DNA from: Cydia pomonella
Lineage: Eukaryota; Arthropoda; Insecta; Lepidoptera; Tortricidae
Length of the DNA: 64,000 nucleotides
Direction of reading: 5' to 3'
Assembly: GCF_033807575.1 (NCBI RefSeq)
Contig: NC_084719.1
Coordinates: 2,294,001-2,358,000, forward strand
Shown: piece by piece, positions 21,232 through 32,327 of the stretch
Layout: every line of letters begins with the position of its first letter
How positions within the stretch are numbered: the stretch's first letter is position 1
Program-made: the position numbers and the translations under genes
The notes under the pieces: model-generated
What the model saw: the letters and a program-made list of their open reading frames with translations, nothing else
Told to the model about the DNA's origin: nothing
The model's database searches: none

Positions 21232-23099
21232 ATATTTTGGCGTTGTCAAATCTTACAATAATTTTACTAAGATGGAACCAATTCATATAAATTACTGTTT
21301 GACGCGTATTTATTGTCAAGATTAGGCATGTTTATACTTTATAAGTGTATGTCGGTACATACAAAATTTGAAACGTAATGTTAATATGTATTATGTATTT
21401 TGGAACAATGAAAGTACATACAAAATTTTATAAAATGCCAGTGTTGAATGTTTCCCAAGTTTAATATACGTTTTTAGTTATGTATCAATAAAATGTAAAT
21501 AATACAAAACAACAACGCAATATGGAAAGAAACCTGAAGTTAAAATATTATAAGTGAGACGACGTTTTATTTTAAAATTTAATAAATTATTTAACTATTT
21601 ATCATACGACCTTTTGTTGGGATGTTACTAGATTCAATTGAACTCTCCGAGATATTTTCAGTACGTGCCATCTGAAATATTATTCTTAACTGAATATAAT
21701 ATTGTTTTGTTTTAAATATAATACATATGAAATAACCAAAAATATAAGTAAGCGTAAGAACAACCTTATCTTCAAGTCCCACTTATCCATTTTCTGTCTG
21801 ATAGTAATAAATTTCTTTGAAATGTACGCTACAAATTCGCGTGTTTGGCTAGGGAACCAAGTGAATCAACCTGGTGCCTGCCTGTTTAAAGTAACAGCAT
21901 TTTTGTCCAAAGAATTTTCTGTTCCGGTCAGGGATTGTGCAATCGGTTTTATTTAATACCTGTAAATAAATTCTCAAACTAATACCGCTATAAAAATAAT
22001 AGCTATATTCCTATTAGAGGTATTGTTTTGATTTTGCTTTTGTTTTTACCGTTATATAAAGACTATTTACAATATTAAATACCTTTATTCAATACCGCCA
22101 TTCATTGTACTTGAAAGGTAAGATGTCAATCAGACACTACTACTAAATCACAACAAATAGGTCTAATACTGTAACGTCACGTGATAATATTTTGCATAGC
22201 TGGCTGAAGTGTAGTAGTAGTACCTAGATTAATATTATTTGCTTCTGAAAGTAAATTATTTAAGTAACGATGTCCTTCATTTTTATTCGCAAAGGAAAAG
22301 CCTTGCCAAAGTACTAAGTCTGAAATATTCTGACAATTTAGCAATACGCAAAGCGCAACATCTTCGAAGTCACAAATAAAGGAGTGTATTGACATTGACA
22401 TGTATAACCGGTAATGGTTTTTAAGGGTAAAATGTCAAATACAGATATTGTTGTCTAATGGCAAAATCACTAATCGACATGAGTACCGTTATTGATTATA
22501 CCTGTAATCAAAGCTTTAGTGATAAAAATTGCGAACTACAACTATAACCGGTTATACCTAATTTTAAACCGGTAGTCAGAATACCGGTAACGATCCTTTG
22601 TGAAACTTGAATAAATAAAACAGGAAGTTTATCGGCAAGAAATTTGCACCGTACTTGATATTTTACATAAGAACAAGTAATTGGAGTTCCTTTAAAGTAA
22701 AATGTTGCATAACGCCATCTCATTCTGTCACCCCGTATCAAAGTATGCCCAAAAGGGCATGAGTTATTATGAAACTAATACATATAGTTACGACATTTGG
22801 TTTAGCGTATTAGTCTACAACAGTCTGTTAATTTAAATAATTATTTATCATGTTTAGGAATTAAACTTACACAAACCAATTAATCCCATTCTTCTTCTTG
22901 TGTTGTATTGAATTTTTGGTACCAATAAACGCACAATAAGGCATTTGATATAGGTTTCTGAATTAATAATTTTGTATGGGCTGACATGTTATGCCACAGA
23001 AGGCTGCTGTCGTACTAAAGCTGTCTAATTCCGCCTAGTACAGTCAATTCACTGATTTAAACCTTCACGATTTTTACACATCTTTAACTTATACAAATG

Positions 23100-23240
23100 G
23101 GACTTAATCGCTTAAGTTTTAAATTTACCTCCGACGTTTCAAGGACGGTGTTGTCGGAGAAGACTGGCTAAAGTTGACATCAACATTTACATTAGAAAAT
23201 CGCGCGAGTTTTTTGAACTACCCGCACAGTCGATTCGTTT
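23100..23240 (+). repeat. Interspersed repeat (SINE/MITE-like, lepidopteran type)
   Basis: Contains CCGACGTTTCAAGGACGGTG, GGAGAAGACTGGCTAAAGTT and AACTACCCGCACAGTCGATT, phrases I know as a repeated unit of moth and butterfly genomes. It is non-coding and its class is unknown to me. Confidence 0.45.
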
Positions 23241-23689
23241 TCGGCACAGTAGCCGAGGGGTCATTTTTGAGCCCAAGTCAGTCTTTTATAGTTATTCTAG
23301 TTCGATGTTCGCAATAAAATGGTTTTTTTATTGTACTTTTATTGAAAATATATATTTTTACGTTATGCTTAAAGCTAGATGGGTGATGGTGTGGCAATGA
23401 TGCAAACTTGCCTATTCTTTTTATTAGTTTTTTTATTGTTCGAATTCCCTAGGTGAGCTTGAGTTTGCTCGTCTTACATTTATATGAACAAATTGAATAG
23501 TTGTTTATTCAAATAGTGATCAAATTATTGGTATAAAGAAAATAAACGATATGATAAATAAATCAATAATAAATCTATATAATAGATTTATATACATAAA
23601 TACCTTGTGATGTTAGGATAATTTTAATGTAACATGACGAGGGGAATTAAGATGATTTTTATAAGAAAAATAATGAAACCGTTTTGACG

Positions 23690-24360
23690 CGGCCTGAGAC
23701 GTTATTTCAGGCTGCGAAAAACACTAATAATTGATGCAAATTTAGAGTTTTGATATAGTGTAGATATTTCATGCTGCTGAAAATAACTGAAACTTGTTAA
23801 AATTTCAAATCTCATATATTGTGTAGAGATTCATTCATAACGGCCTGAAACGATATTTAAGGCTGCTGATGGCGACTGAAACTCGTGATAAATTCCAATG
23901 TTTTGACATTGCGTAAGGTATCATTAGAAATGGCTTGAAACGATAATTCAATTCAATCAATTCAAATATACTTTATTCATATAGGCCTAGCAACAAGCAC
24001 TTATGAATAGTAAGACAGTATTACATATAATTATCTTAATCTAATTATCAGAGCAATTTATTGATGTTGTAAATATTATTCCATATATAATACTAATGAA
24101 TATAATTCATAGATCAAATTTAATACTAAAACTTTCACAAAATATAGTCATACAAAAAAAATGTATAAAAAATACTAGTCTAGATTGTTTCTAGAATAAA
24201 TTCTAAATGTCAAACAAATATAATAAAAACAACAAAGGATATTTCAGGCTACTGAAAACGACTAAAACTTGATTTAAAATTAATATATTTTATATAGTGT
24301 AGAGTTTTATCAGAAAGGACCTGACATGTCGCTTCCTGAAAACTCTCAGGACTTGATGAA
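23690..24360. repeat. Degenerate tandem repeat (GGCCTGAAACGATATTTCAGGC-like units)
   Basis: Diverged copies of the theme 'GGCCTGAAACGATATT ... AGGCTGCTGAAAACGACTGAAACTTGAT ... TATAGTGTAGAG' start near 23691, 23768, 23841, 23933, 24243 and 24318, with spacings of roughly 60-95 bp. The array is broken between 23946 and 24235 by an inserted LINE tail. Confidence 0.55.
23946..24235 (-). mobile_element. 3' end of an RTE-like LINE, minus orientation
   Basis: Begins on the plus strand with ATTCAATTCAATCAATTCAA followed by ATACTTTATTCATATAGGCC, the reverse of a LINE 3' end whose tail is (TTGAA)n-like. A plus-oriented tail of the same style (AATTGAATTGAATTGAAT) is at 46661-46682. Only 3' UTR remains. 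Confidence 0.5.
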
Positions 24361-24634
24361 ATTTAATAAATTGGCAGGGGTGATATTTCGGGCTGTTACA
24401 GCTTGTTGGAAATGCTAATATTATAGTTTTAATGGTATTAGAAATTAATAATAAAACTTAACTGAAATCAAGGTATCCTGTCGGCTGATAGAGCTCTTTT
24501 AAAAGAACAACGTGTTTTCTACCTAATCATATTTTAAGCATATGTTGCAAAATGCCGCATCGTAATGTTTTTGTAAGGACGATTAAAAATTTGAATGAAC
24601 AATGATATTATCCGAACAAATCTAAGTTTCAGTG

Positions 24635-25554
24635 ATGGACGCAAATGACGATAAGGTCAGCAATAATGGGCGCAGAGAGAAGCGCAGCTCCGATCATAAT
24701 GTCGCGGAAGTGGACGTTAACGAATGTGAGATTCGGGAACGTCCAACGCCTAAATCATCTGCCATGCCAAGTGAGGGAGCGGAAGGGAGCCTGAAAGGTA
24801 GGCAAAGCCGCAAACACTTGCTGCATGATGAAGAGTATGATTGCGAGTTACGGTGTGAGAGAGCGCCACGTTCACGAACACCAAATTTGGGTCCAGACAT
24901 GTTCCGTGCAGTTGAAGCATGTCGCCATAGACGCACGGGCGCGCAAGAAATTGCGGATGGTAGTGGAGTTCCTCTTATGAAGACAACTAGCATAATTATA
25001 AGCATCCGCGACATCATGTAAGTCCAATACGGTATGGACGCATGGAGAGAAAGAGGCACTATGTTTATAGTAGTAGTTCTGATGACGACTATCGTGTAAC
25101 CTCTAAACATAAAAGGTTGTACTCTCACTCTCCATGCGTCAATCGTGTCGTAGATAGTAAGTAGACTACCTGAATGAATCTGGTGAAAATACTATAAGTA
25201 AATTTCTAATCATCGTAAAGATGTTGAAGAGATGAAGATTCTCGAGTTCGATCCAATATCGAAAGATCAAACCATTCCTACATGGCTTACAAAAGTAGAG
25301 AAGTGTGCTGAGACTTACGGGTGGGCAGAGAAAGAGATTATACATTTCACGCTTCTGAAACTTACAGGTCTTGCTAAATGTTGGTACCAGGGTCTCAGCA
25401 CTAACCTATACACGTGGTCAGAGTGGAAAAGGAAGCTTGTAGAATTATTTGCAAGTCGTGATGATTACACGGAAGTTTTAATAACTATGCTGTCCAAGAA
25501 AGCTCGATATGGAGATTCACTTGAGCAATATTACTATGATAAACGTAATTAATT
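24635..25554 (+). pseudogene. Degraded Ty3/Gypsy-type gag
   Basis: Three pieces align to one gag. The first (24635-25021) is charged and ends in a stop. The second is Arg/Ser/Asp-rich (KRHYVYSSSSDDDYR) and lies in a shifted frame near 25045-25160. The third (25232-25554) has the capsid-like domain, with ILEFDP, WLTKVEKCAETYGW, LKLTGLAKCWYQGL and WSEWKRKLVELF. Family gags usually continue into a nucleocapsid zinc knuckle; this one stops at 25552-25554 just after EQYYYDKRN, so the end is missing. The frameshift, internal stops and truncation make it non-functional. It packaged RNA in the ancestral element. Confidence 0.72.
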
Positions 25555-26318
25555 ATTATTTTATTATTATCTTTATTTGTCTTGGGTGTTAAGTTAGTAA
25601 AAGTAAAAAAATTAAAACATACGATGATATTAGGACGATGACACTGAAAGTCCAAATGGAATGGGTCTGAGTAATCATCATGGCTAATAGTCTAGGATAT
25701 AGGTAATTTAGATTAATTGATATTTTTTGTGAATATTGCACTATTGTTATAAAATAAATGCTTTCGATTAGGCTTTGTAGACGTTAATAAATTAAATTAT
25801 AATTCAAATTAAGTTATGTGAGCTGTATACTTTATGAAACTGCTAGCTTAACAGTCTAGGCGTGATTCATTTATTTAGTATAGATTTCATGTTGACACTT
25901 GGAGAGACAGTACACCTCCAAATCTTATTAGTATTAGTACTCTGACATTGGGGACCTTTTACATCTCCAGATTTAATGTATTATTTACCATAGAGACAAT
26001 ATGTCTCTGTTTTACTGTAGTCATTATTTATTTTAAGATAATTATAATGTAATGTTTACCTAGGTATTGGCCGTTGTATTTGTAAATGTTGTTATATTTT
26101 TTCATGTCACTACATGATGTTACTATAAATGTTGTATTGACTTGTAAAAGAGTCCTTGAGGTCTACTTGCAGATTTACTTTTAGAATTTTGAAATTCGTA
26201 TTGCTTAGTTAAAATACTTTATTTTGTAATATACTGATATGAAACGAGTAAATCTAAAATGTAACCTAATGGTAAATGTAGGTGAGCAAAGGGACTTGCT
26301 CTAGCAGGATGGCCGAGC
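25555..26318. other. AT-rich interior of the LTR element after gag
   Basis: Where pol would be expected there are only about 760 bp of AT-rich sequence with no domain motif. The last ~30 bp (GGGACTTGCTCTAGCAGGAT, then GGCCGAGC) precede the 3' LTR and probably include the plus-strand primer. Confidence 0.6.
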
Positions 26319-26750
26319 TGTAAGGATACTGTTTAGTTTATATAGATATTTTGTCATTATAATACATTTTTCTAGATTAAATTTAATAAGCTAACTATAG
26401 TATTAAAAGTATTTGTAACGATCGATCACGTGAAGAGTCACGTGATCGATCCCTCCATCTTAAATATTGAACGAGCATTCGGGAGGTGACATTCGAACGA
26501 TGACATTCGAACGATGACAGTCGAACGATGACAGTCGATGCAAATTACAAGTGGTTACGTTGATTGTATTATTAGCAGGTCAGTACGTTTTGTTTTGTTA
26601 GAACTCGATACAATATAATTGCTTGTCTGAGCGACAAGCGTACTACTGTCGTGTGGTTAGTTAGATTGGAAGAGGTTATATTCATTGTGCCAAATAAATG
26701 TATTTTGATCACACCTACCGTTCTTTTAATATTATGGTTAGACCCCTTAT
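26319..26750 (+). repeat. 3' LTR of the non-autonomous Gypsy-type element
   Basis: A line-by-line comparison with 19882-20313 shows no difference. It is followed directly by the second ATTAT. Confidence 0.9.
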
Positions 26751-27070
26751 ATTATGCTCTTCTGATTCTGAAATTCTGTCTTTTTGTCCCTTTTACATAT
26801 GTGCTCCGCTGCTGTCCTTTTTGGAAACATCAAAATTTTGACGCCTATAGACGATTTGATCAAAATTAGTTTAGAGACGATTCTAAACATTCAGCTGAGT
26901 GAGCCTTCCTGGTCTCAAGCGTCCCTCCCTATTCGGTTCGGAGGTTTAAGAATTCGCAAAATTTCCAGTGTGGCTTCCCCAGCCTTTTTGGCATCCACTC
27001 ACAGCACGGTTCGCATAGGAAATATCTTAAGGGCTTTGCCCACAAACTGTGAGATTGCGGACGGAGATTG
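26751..27070 (+). pseudogene. Reverse transcriptase relic, C-terminal part
   Basis: Resumes the reading frame interrupted at 19881 (YALLILKFCLFVPFTYVLR). After a frameshift near 26830 it continues as IDDLIKISLETILNIQL, SWSQASLPIRFGGLRI and ASPAFLASTHS. This looks like the thumb and C-terminal region of the same YLDDG-type polymerase. It ends where an inverted LINE tail begins. Confidence 0.65.
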
Positions 27071-27091
27071 TATATATCCATTATGTATATT

Positions 27092-27271
27092 GTTATTGTA
27101 ATTTTTTTTATACCACGACGGTGGCAAACAAGCATACGGCCCGCCTGATGGTAAGCAGTCACCGCAGCCTATGGACGCCTGCAACTCCAGAGGTGTTACA
27201 TGCGCGTTGCCGACCCTTTAAAAACCTGTACACTCCTTTTTTGAAGAACCCCATACTGTAGACCCTCGGGA
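27092..27271 (-). mobile_element. 3' end of a Jockey/CR1-like LINE, minus orientation
   Basis: Read on the minus strand it runs CTACAGTATGGGGTTCTTCA, AAGGAGTGTACAGGTTTTTA, GGGTCGGCAACGCGCATGTA and ends in a run of A (T-run at 27101-27108 on plus). Same family as 761-1086 and 33750-34015. Confidence 0.7.
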
Positions 27272-27842
27272 AAACCTCAAATAAAATAAAAATAAACAAC
27301 TACTTACACTACTACTACTTACTTACTACTTACTTGTTGTAGGGAATAAAGTATTTTTGTTAATAAATCATTGCTTTAACTACTTATTGTAATATATGTA
27401 GGTAATTCAAGGCTCCTTTGCCTCAATCCTTTTTGCTGGAACTAAACTAAAATATAATTACAATATAATTATTCTGGTAGTAGGCATTGCCCGGAGGCGG
27501 AAGTACGAAGAGTAAAGAATTCGTTTTGCTACAGTAATGAGAGAATAACATTTCGGGCCAAACATGTCGGGCCCAGAGGCACGCAAACAAATGTCGTCCA
27601 ACGATAGCAACAAATAGAGGGGACTGAACGTTCGAGGCTCGTGCGAACGAGTAGGTATATAGGTGGAATGGAATTGTCAAATGCGGCTGGATGTTTCTAA
27701 ATTCAGCTTACTTAGATATCGTAAAACCACGCAACTGTAGTCCAGTACTACAACTGTGTTCCACAGGTACGATACGAAATTAAGTATACATACAAATTTA
27801 TTGCTTTTGTTTGAGATTTTTCTCCCATTTTATAATATATAT
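27272..27842. other. No gene seen
   Basis: AT-rich sequence with CTTACTACTTACT microsatellite-like repeats near 27300-27335. The 77-codon minus frame at 27447-27680 has no recognisable domain. Confidence 0.45.
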
Positions 27843-28067
27843 TTACAGTACATATGGGGCTACTTTATAGCACTAGTGCGAGAAGTAGCATATTACGTTA
27901 CTGTGTCGAACATTTAAAGGGCCATATGTACTGTAAAACGTTGTACGATACATGTGCGAATAGGTAATTCGCAACTCGTGTCGATTTAAAACACTCCCTT
28001 CGGTCGTGTTTTAATTTATCGCCACTCGTTTCGAATTTCCTATTTTTCGCACTTGTATCGTAATGTA
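27843..28067. repeat. MITE or paired MITEs with TTTACAGTACATATGG ends
   Basis: TTTACAGTACATATGGGGCT (27843) is answered by AAAGGGCCATATGTACTGTAAA ending at about 27936. Directly adjacent, GTACGATACATGTGCGAATA (27944) is answered by CGCACTTGTATCGTAATGTAC ending near 28067. The two foldbacks abut and are probably one composite MITE of a common lepidopteran family. Confidence 0.6.
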
Positions 28068-28224
28068 CTATTTCCTATTTAATAGTCACGTCTAAATGAA
28101 GATATTGACGTTAATTTTGAACCATATTTGGAATCTTGTGGACTCACGTTTAGTGGTTATACGGTACCTAATCAAGCTTATTAGAAATAAGTAAAACATA
28201 CTAAATACTTATTATAACTTTGTT

Positions 28225-28482
28225 TTTAATCGTTTTATGTGGGGGGGCTCCACAAGGTGCTCAGCAAACGTTTGAGGCCACATCAGGTGACCCTCGCGCG
28301 GGCGGCTTTCCCGCGCAAAGACGCCATCGCAATCCAGCGCGGGAACGCCGCCTACGTGATGGGCATTTTGCCTAGGGGCAACATTTAGAATGTCGTTTTA
28401 GGTAAGTATTTTTAAGTTAATTTAATTAGTTTTGTAATTTAGTTTTTAATATCTCTTACTTGTTTTTTTTTTAAATAAATGT
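28225..28482 (+). pseudogene. Non-LTR ORF2 C-terminal tail and 3' UTR
   Basis: A short frame ends AIQRGNAAYVMGILPRG with TAG at 28386-28388. The same C-terminal theme (VIQRGNTVGILGTFRP) ends the minus-strand fragment at 47764. A 3' UTR with AAATAAATG follows. It is heavily 5'-truncated. The exact LINE clade is not determined. Confidence 0.5.
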
Positions 28483-28597
28483 CCGGCAAAACGTCCCACT
28501 TTGTCGCTTGCCGTAGGACGTCTTGACAGGTTGTTCGTATAAAGATACCAGCACATCTCTTCCTTATGGCAACCGGCAAAGTGGGACGTTTCGCCGG
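28483..28597. repeat. 115-bp MITE with CCGGCAAAACGTCCCACTTT ends
   Basis: The left end (28483-28506) and the right end read in reverse (28574-28597) agree at about 22 of 24 positions. It inserted at, or forms the end of, the LINE tail just upstream. Non-coding. Confidence 0.65.
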
Positions 28598-29260
28598 CCG
28601 CGGTCACAAATAGACATGTAACTTCAAAGTGTTCAAACCGTTAAATGTCGTAAATCTGAATTGGATTACATTACATGGTGCGCGCGACAGAGTGGAATGG
28701 ATTTCCCATATATACCTAATTTTAAATTAAATTAAAATTAAATTAAATTATCATTTATTTCAGATCTTTACAATCCATAGATTTTGTTAGTTTATCTAAG
28801 CTACGTACCTAATAACTAGTGTTAGTATTTACTAATTACAAGTATTTATTTATTTAGTATTTAGTATTTATTTATTAAGGTAAACCTTGAAATGATTACA
28901 TTACTAAATTGTTAAACGTATAGTTAGTACCTACAAGCTACACACAGTCAGTCAATAAAGCACCTTAAGTAAAACCGCAGTCATTCATCGCGCGTTGAAA
29001 ATAAACAATTTCCCTGAGCTTCTCTTTATTACTGTCCGTGGTGTTGTATGTACCTAAGTCGTAGCTACAAAGTTCAAAGTGTAGGGGTTGCTGCAGAGCG
29101 GACGGAAAATTGTTGTTTTATGGACTTGGGTAACGTTACGTTTGTGGTAATTTTAAAGTTTAAGAATACGCGACTAAGCCCCATTAAAGTAAATGAAAAC
29201 ACCTTTCGTCTGCGTGAAATTACGATTTTCATGATGAAAACTATCCTAACTTTGAGTCCC
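28598..29260. other. No gene seen
   Basis: AT-rich; TTTAAATTAAATTAAAATTAA simple sequence near 28720-28750 and repeated TATTTATTTAGTATTTAGTATT near 28840-28880. The frame 29048-29323 overlaps a MITE and has no domain. Confidence 0.4.
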
Positions 29261-29373
29261 GGCTGTAGCACGGTCGCATTTTTATCACTATGCCTGTCAC
29301 TTTCGCACTTACATACTTGTTAGAACGTGACAGGCATAGTGACAAGTGATAAAAATGCGACAGTGCTACAGCC
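29261..29373. repeat. Snapback MITE (GGCTGTAGCAC ends)
   Basis: Almost the whole 113 bp is an inverted repeat: GGCTGTAGCACGGTCGCATT and TATGCCTGTCAC on the left are mirrored by GTGACAGGCATAGTGACA and ATGCGACAGTGCTACAGCC on the right. A transcript would form a long hairpin. Confidence 0.75.
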
Positions 29374-29856
29374 GCCGGGCTTTCCGCGGGTCTTAAGCTT
29401 AAGGATATACCTTATCAAATTTAATTTAAATCGGTTCAAGAGTTTAAGCGTGAAGCGTGAACAGGCAGATACAGTTACATTTATAATCAGGGCTCGGACT
29501 TTTAGTGCCGATGTTAAACATAGGATTGTTTCAAATTGTCTTTTTGTAAACAAATTATTTCGGAACCATTTATCAACCTCTTTCAATAAACGTCTTTGAC
29601 TGACATTGTAGTCAGATTAACAATAAATTGGCGTTGTGATTGTTCAGTTCACAATATATTTCAGAATTTTAATTCTATTAACTAACTAAACTAACTAACT
29701 GCTTTGGCTCAGCGATCCAAAAAGAATCTTGGCCTCCGAAACGAGATTATACTATTAATTCTATTAGATTATTATTAGTCCAAGGATGTAAATGGTCGTA
29801 TATGATTTATAATTGTTACATATTTGCCGTGACTTATTTTTCAAGTGTTTTTCAAT
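29374..29856. other. No gene seen; short LINE-tail-like phrase
   Basis: Contains TTTGGCTCAGCGATCCAAAA and CTTGGCCTCCGAAACGAGAT (29702-29747), which resemble a common lepidopteran LINE 3' region, beside a TAACTAACTAA repeat. Frames of 88-90 codons on both strands mirror each other and are not credible genes. Confidence 0.4.
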
Positions 29857-30368
29857 AAAAAAAAGCGGCCAAGTGCGAGTCGGACTCGTCCATGAAGGGT
29901 TCCGTACCATTTATGACGTATTAAAAAAAAAACTACTTACTAGATCTCGTTCAAACCAATCTTTTTATCATTCTCTTATTTTAGAAGTTACAGGGGGGGG
30001 GGGGGGGACACATTTTACGACTTTGGAAGTGTTTCTCGTACAAACTATTCAGTTTAAGAAAAAATTATATTAGGAACCTCAATAGATCAGACCTATCCAT
30101 AGATACCCCACACGTATGGGTTTGATGAAAAAAATCTTTTTGAGTTTCAGTTATAAGTATGGGGAACCCCCAAAATTTATTGTTTTTTTTTTCTATTTTT
30201 GTGTAAAAATCTTAATGCGGTTCATAGAATACATCTACTTACCAAGTTTGAAAAAAGGGGCTGTGACATAAACGGACAAACAGACGGACATGACGAATCT
30301 ATAAGGGTTCCGTTTTTTTGCCATTTGAACCGTTCCGTTTTTTGAAATTTGCTACGGAACCCTAAAAA
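29857..30368 (+). repeat. AGGGTTCCGTA-type interspersed repeat, copy 1
   Basis: Starts AAGCGGCCAAGTGCGAGTCG, contains GAAGGGTTCCGTACCATTTA, a run of about 15 G (29993-30008), and ends CTACGGAACCCTAAAA. The near-inverted GGGTTCCGTA and TACGGAACCC ends suggest a DNA-mediated element. A second copy with the same internal G run is at 53067-53685. Confidence 0.7.
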
Positions 30369-31426
30369 CGCATTAAAATCGCTTACCTTCTTTGTAATGC
30401 TAAAAAAACAGACTATAAACCGGTACTAACTTTGTATAACTTACAGGCCCAAGAGCCGGGATTTTTCCTGGTGAGTATTAAAAAAATATTTAGTGTGTTG
30501 CTATGCTTACCGACAGTTCTTTTCTGAAAAGGAACCATTAGGAAAGTATTTACTCACTCCAGAGATGTAAGTAAGGCATCGTTGAGAGCGCTTCTAAGCG
30601 CAATGTTAATATTGTACGAGTACAAGGTTACTCCCGAGGGAAAGGACCTTCTTATCCTGAAATTATTTTTGCTAAAGCTGTTAATTCTGATGGACGTTTT
30701 TAAAACTTCTTACTGTCGTTCCCAATCCGCATTGCGCCAACGTTGGGATTACTTATATTTTGTTTAAGCAAATATTAAAATGATTTAAAGAATAATTTTA
30801 TTTCCGCTGGTCGCCCCCCGGGCGAACCCCTACCGCGAGAACCGAAAATCGCAAATTGCGGGGATCTTCCTCTTTAACTCTCACTAAGACGTAGTGACAG
30901 AGAAAAATGCCCGCAATTGACGAACTTCGATTTTCGCGGTTATAGCCCAGAGACCTATAAGGTCACCCATTCTATTTTCACAAATCAAAATTGCATCTGT
31001 CTTGGCAAGTTTTCATGTGTCGGCAGGTAGATGAGAAAGCATTCGTGTTATATTCCTAGCTATGTAACAACGTGTACAAGTGTTTTTTCCTTTGGGCAAT
31101 GACGTACTAATACTACTAATTAGCTAATTACTTACTTAAATAGCAATGAACTTGATAGTCATTATGGTCCTTAGCAACTTGGAGGTAGTATATGATTTCA
31201 CTGTGGAATCTGGCATTATCTTAAAGAGAAGCAAGTTTTTAGGTCATACACAGTGTTCACATTTGTCTTTTCTGTGCTTATCAGAAAGTTACAATACGTT
31301 CTGGATTTTGATACTCGTGAAAACTGCAACGGGACTGGTTTTGGGCGATTGTAAGTCACAACAAAAAAAAAGGCTCAGTGACACGTTACATTCCTAATGG
31401 TAACAAACGACGGAATATAATATACA
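30369..31426. other. No gene; contains one MITE
   Basis: A MITE lies at 30828-30948. The rest is AT-rich; the 61- and 83-codon frames at 30582 and 31146 show no domain. Confidence 0.4.
30828..30948. repeat. MITE with TACCGCGA ends
   Basis: TACCGCGAGAACCGAAAATC and AAATTGCGGGGAT on the left are mirrored by GCCCGCAATTGACGAAC and TTCGATTTTCGCGGTTA on the right. The core CTCTCACTAAG recurs at about 34720. Confidence 0.6.
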
Positions 31427-32089
31427 GACTAGTTAGACTGCTATAAACTGAGCCTGTCTAGTCAGACTGCTATAAGCTGAGCTAGTCTAGTCAGACTGCT
31501 ATAAACTGAGCTAGTCTAGCCAGACTGCTATAAACTGAGCTAGTCTAGTCAGACTGCTATAAACTGAGCTAGTCTAGTCAGACTGCTATAATCTGAGCTA
31601 GTCTAGTCAGACTGCTATAAGCTGAGCTAGTCTAGTCAGACTGCTATAAACTGAGCTAGTCTAGCCAGACTGCTATAAACTGAGCTAGTCTAGTCAGACT
31701 GCTATAAACTGAGCTAGTCTAGTCAGACTGCTATAAACTGAGCTAGTCTAGTCAGACTGCTATAAACTGAGCTAGTCTAGTCAGACTGCTATAAACTGAG
31801 CTAGTCTAGTCAGACTGCTATAAACTGAGCTAGTCTAGTCAGACTGCTATAAACTGAGCTAGTCTAGTCAGACTGCTATAAACTGAGCTAGTCTAGTCAG
31901 ACTGCTATAAACTGAGCTAGTCTAGTCAGACTGCTATAAACTGAGCTAGTCTAGTCAGACCGCCATAAACTGAGCTAGTCTAGTCAGACTGCTATAAACA
32001 GAGCTAGTCTAGTCAGACTGCTATAAACTGAGCTAGTCTAGTCAGACTGCTATAAACTGAGCTAGTCTAGTTAGACTGCTGCTATAAAC
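31427..32089. repeat. 29-bp minisatellite, 23 units
   Basis: The unit is CTGAGCTAGTCTAGTCAGAC followed by TGCTATAAA. The anchor ACTGCTATAA occurs first at 31437 and its equivalent last at 32075, exactly 22 x 29 bp apart. Substitutions occur in some units (for example GCCTGT in the first, CCGCCATAA near 31958) but no indel has accumulated until the terminal GCTGCT. Each unit has an internal inverted repeat AGTCT/AGACT. No spacers of unique sequence are present. Confidence 0.93.
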
Positions 32090-32327
32090 GGTCTTAAACG
32101 AGACGTAAGTGAAGGAAGTCTTTACTTACACGTGGATTAAGCGAGTTTGAAAGCACTTCGCTAAGCGCCATGTAAATATTGAACAGGGGCCGGTATCCCG
32201 AGGGAGGCTGCTGGCAGTAAGTAGCCTTTTATTGTAAAATTGTACTTATGCGTGTACTAGAGTCTACCCGCGACTCCGTCCGCAATGTCGTTAGATATCG
32301 CTTTGTCCCCCTGCCTGTTTGTCATTG

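Larger units (their letters stand above)
20314..24634. other. Interior of the LTR element before gag: non-coding, with captured repeats
   Basis: No coding region is recognisable in these 4.3 kb. It holds an LTR-like block (20823-21231), a lepidopteran interspersed repeat (about 23100-23240), a degenerate tandem repeat (about 23690-24360) and, inside that, the tail of an RTE-like LINE (23946-24235). The rest is AT-rich without visible structure. Confidence 0.6.
19882..26750 (+). mobile_element. Non-autonomous Ty3/Gypsy-type LTR retrotransposon without pol
   Basis: The 6869-bp element has 432-bp LTRs (19882-20313 and 26319-26750), constant offset 6437 bp and no difference seen by eye. The target duplication is ATTAT. 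The interior holds a broken gag (24635-25554), a purine-containing stretch before the 3' LTR (AAAGGGACTTGC at 26289-26300) and long AT-rich non-coding sequence with other repeats inside it. No protease, reverse transcriptase, RNase H or integrase can be seen. The Gypsy assignment rests on the gag family. It must have been copied by enzymes from a related element. Confidence 0.88.

Noticed and set aside
24694..25128. Minus-strand 144-codon frame
   Set aside because: It is antisense to the degraded gag and shows no domain.
31427..32089. Regular 29-bp repeats resembling a CRISPR array
   Set aside because: The repeats are head-to-tail without unique spacers, and the context is an insect genome. 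It is a minisatellite.
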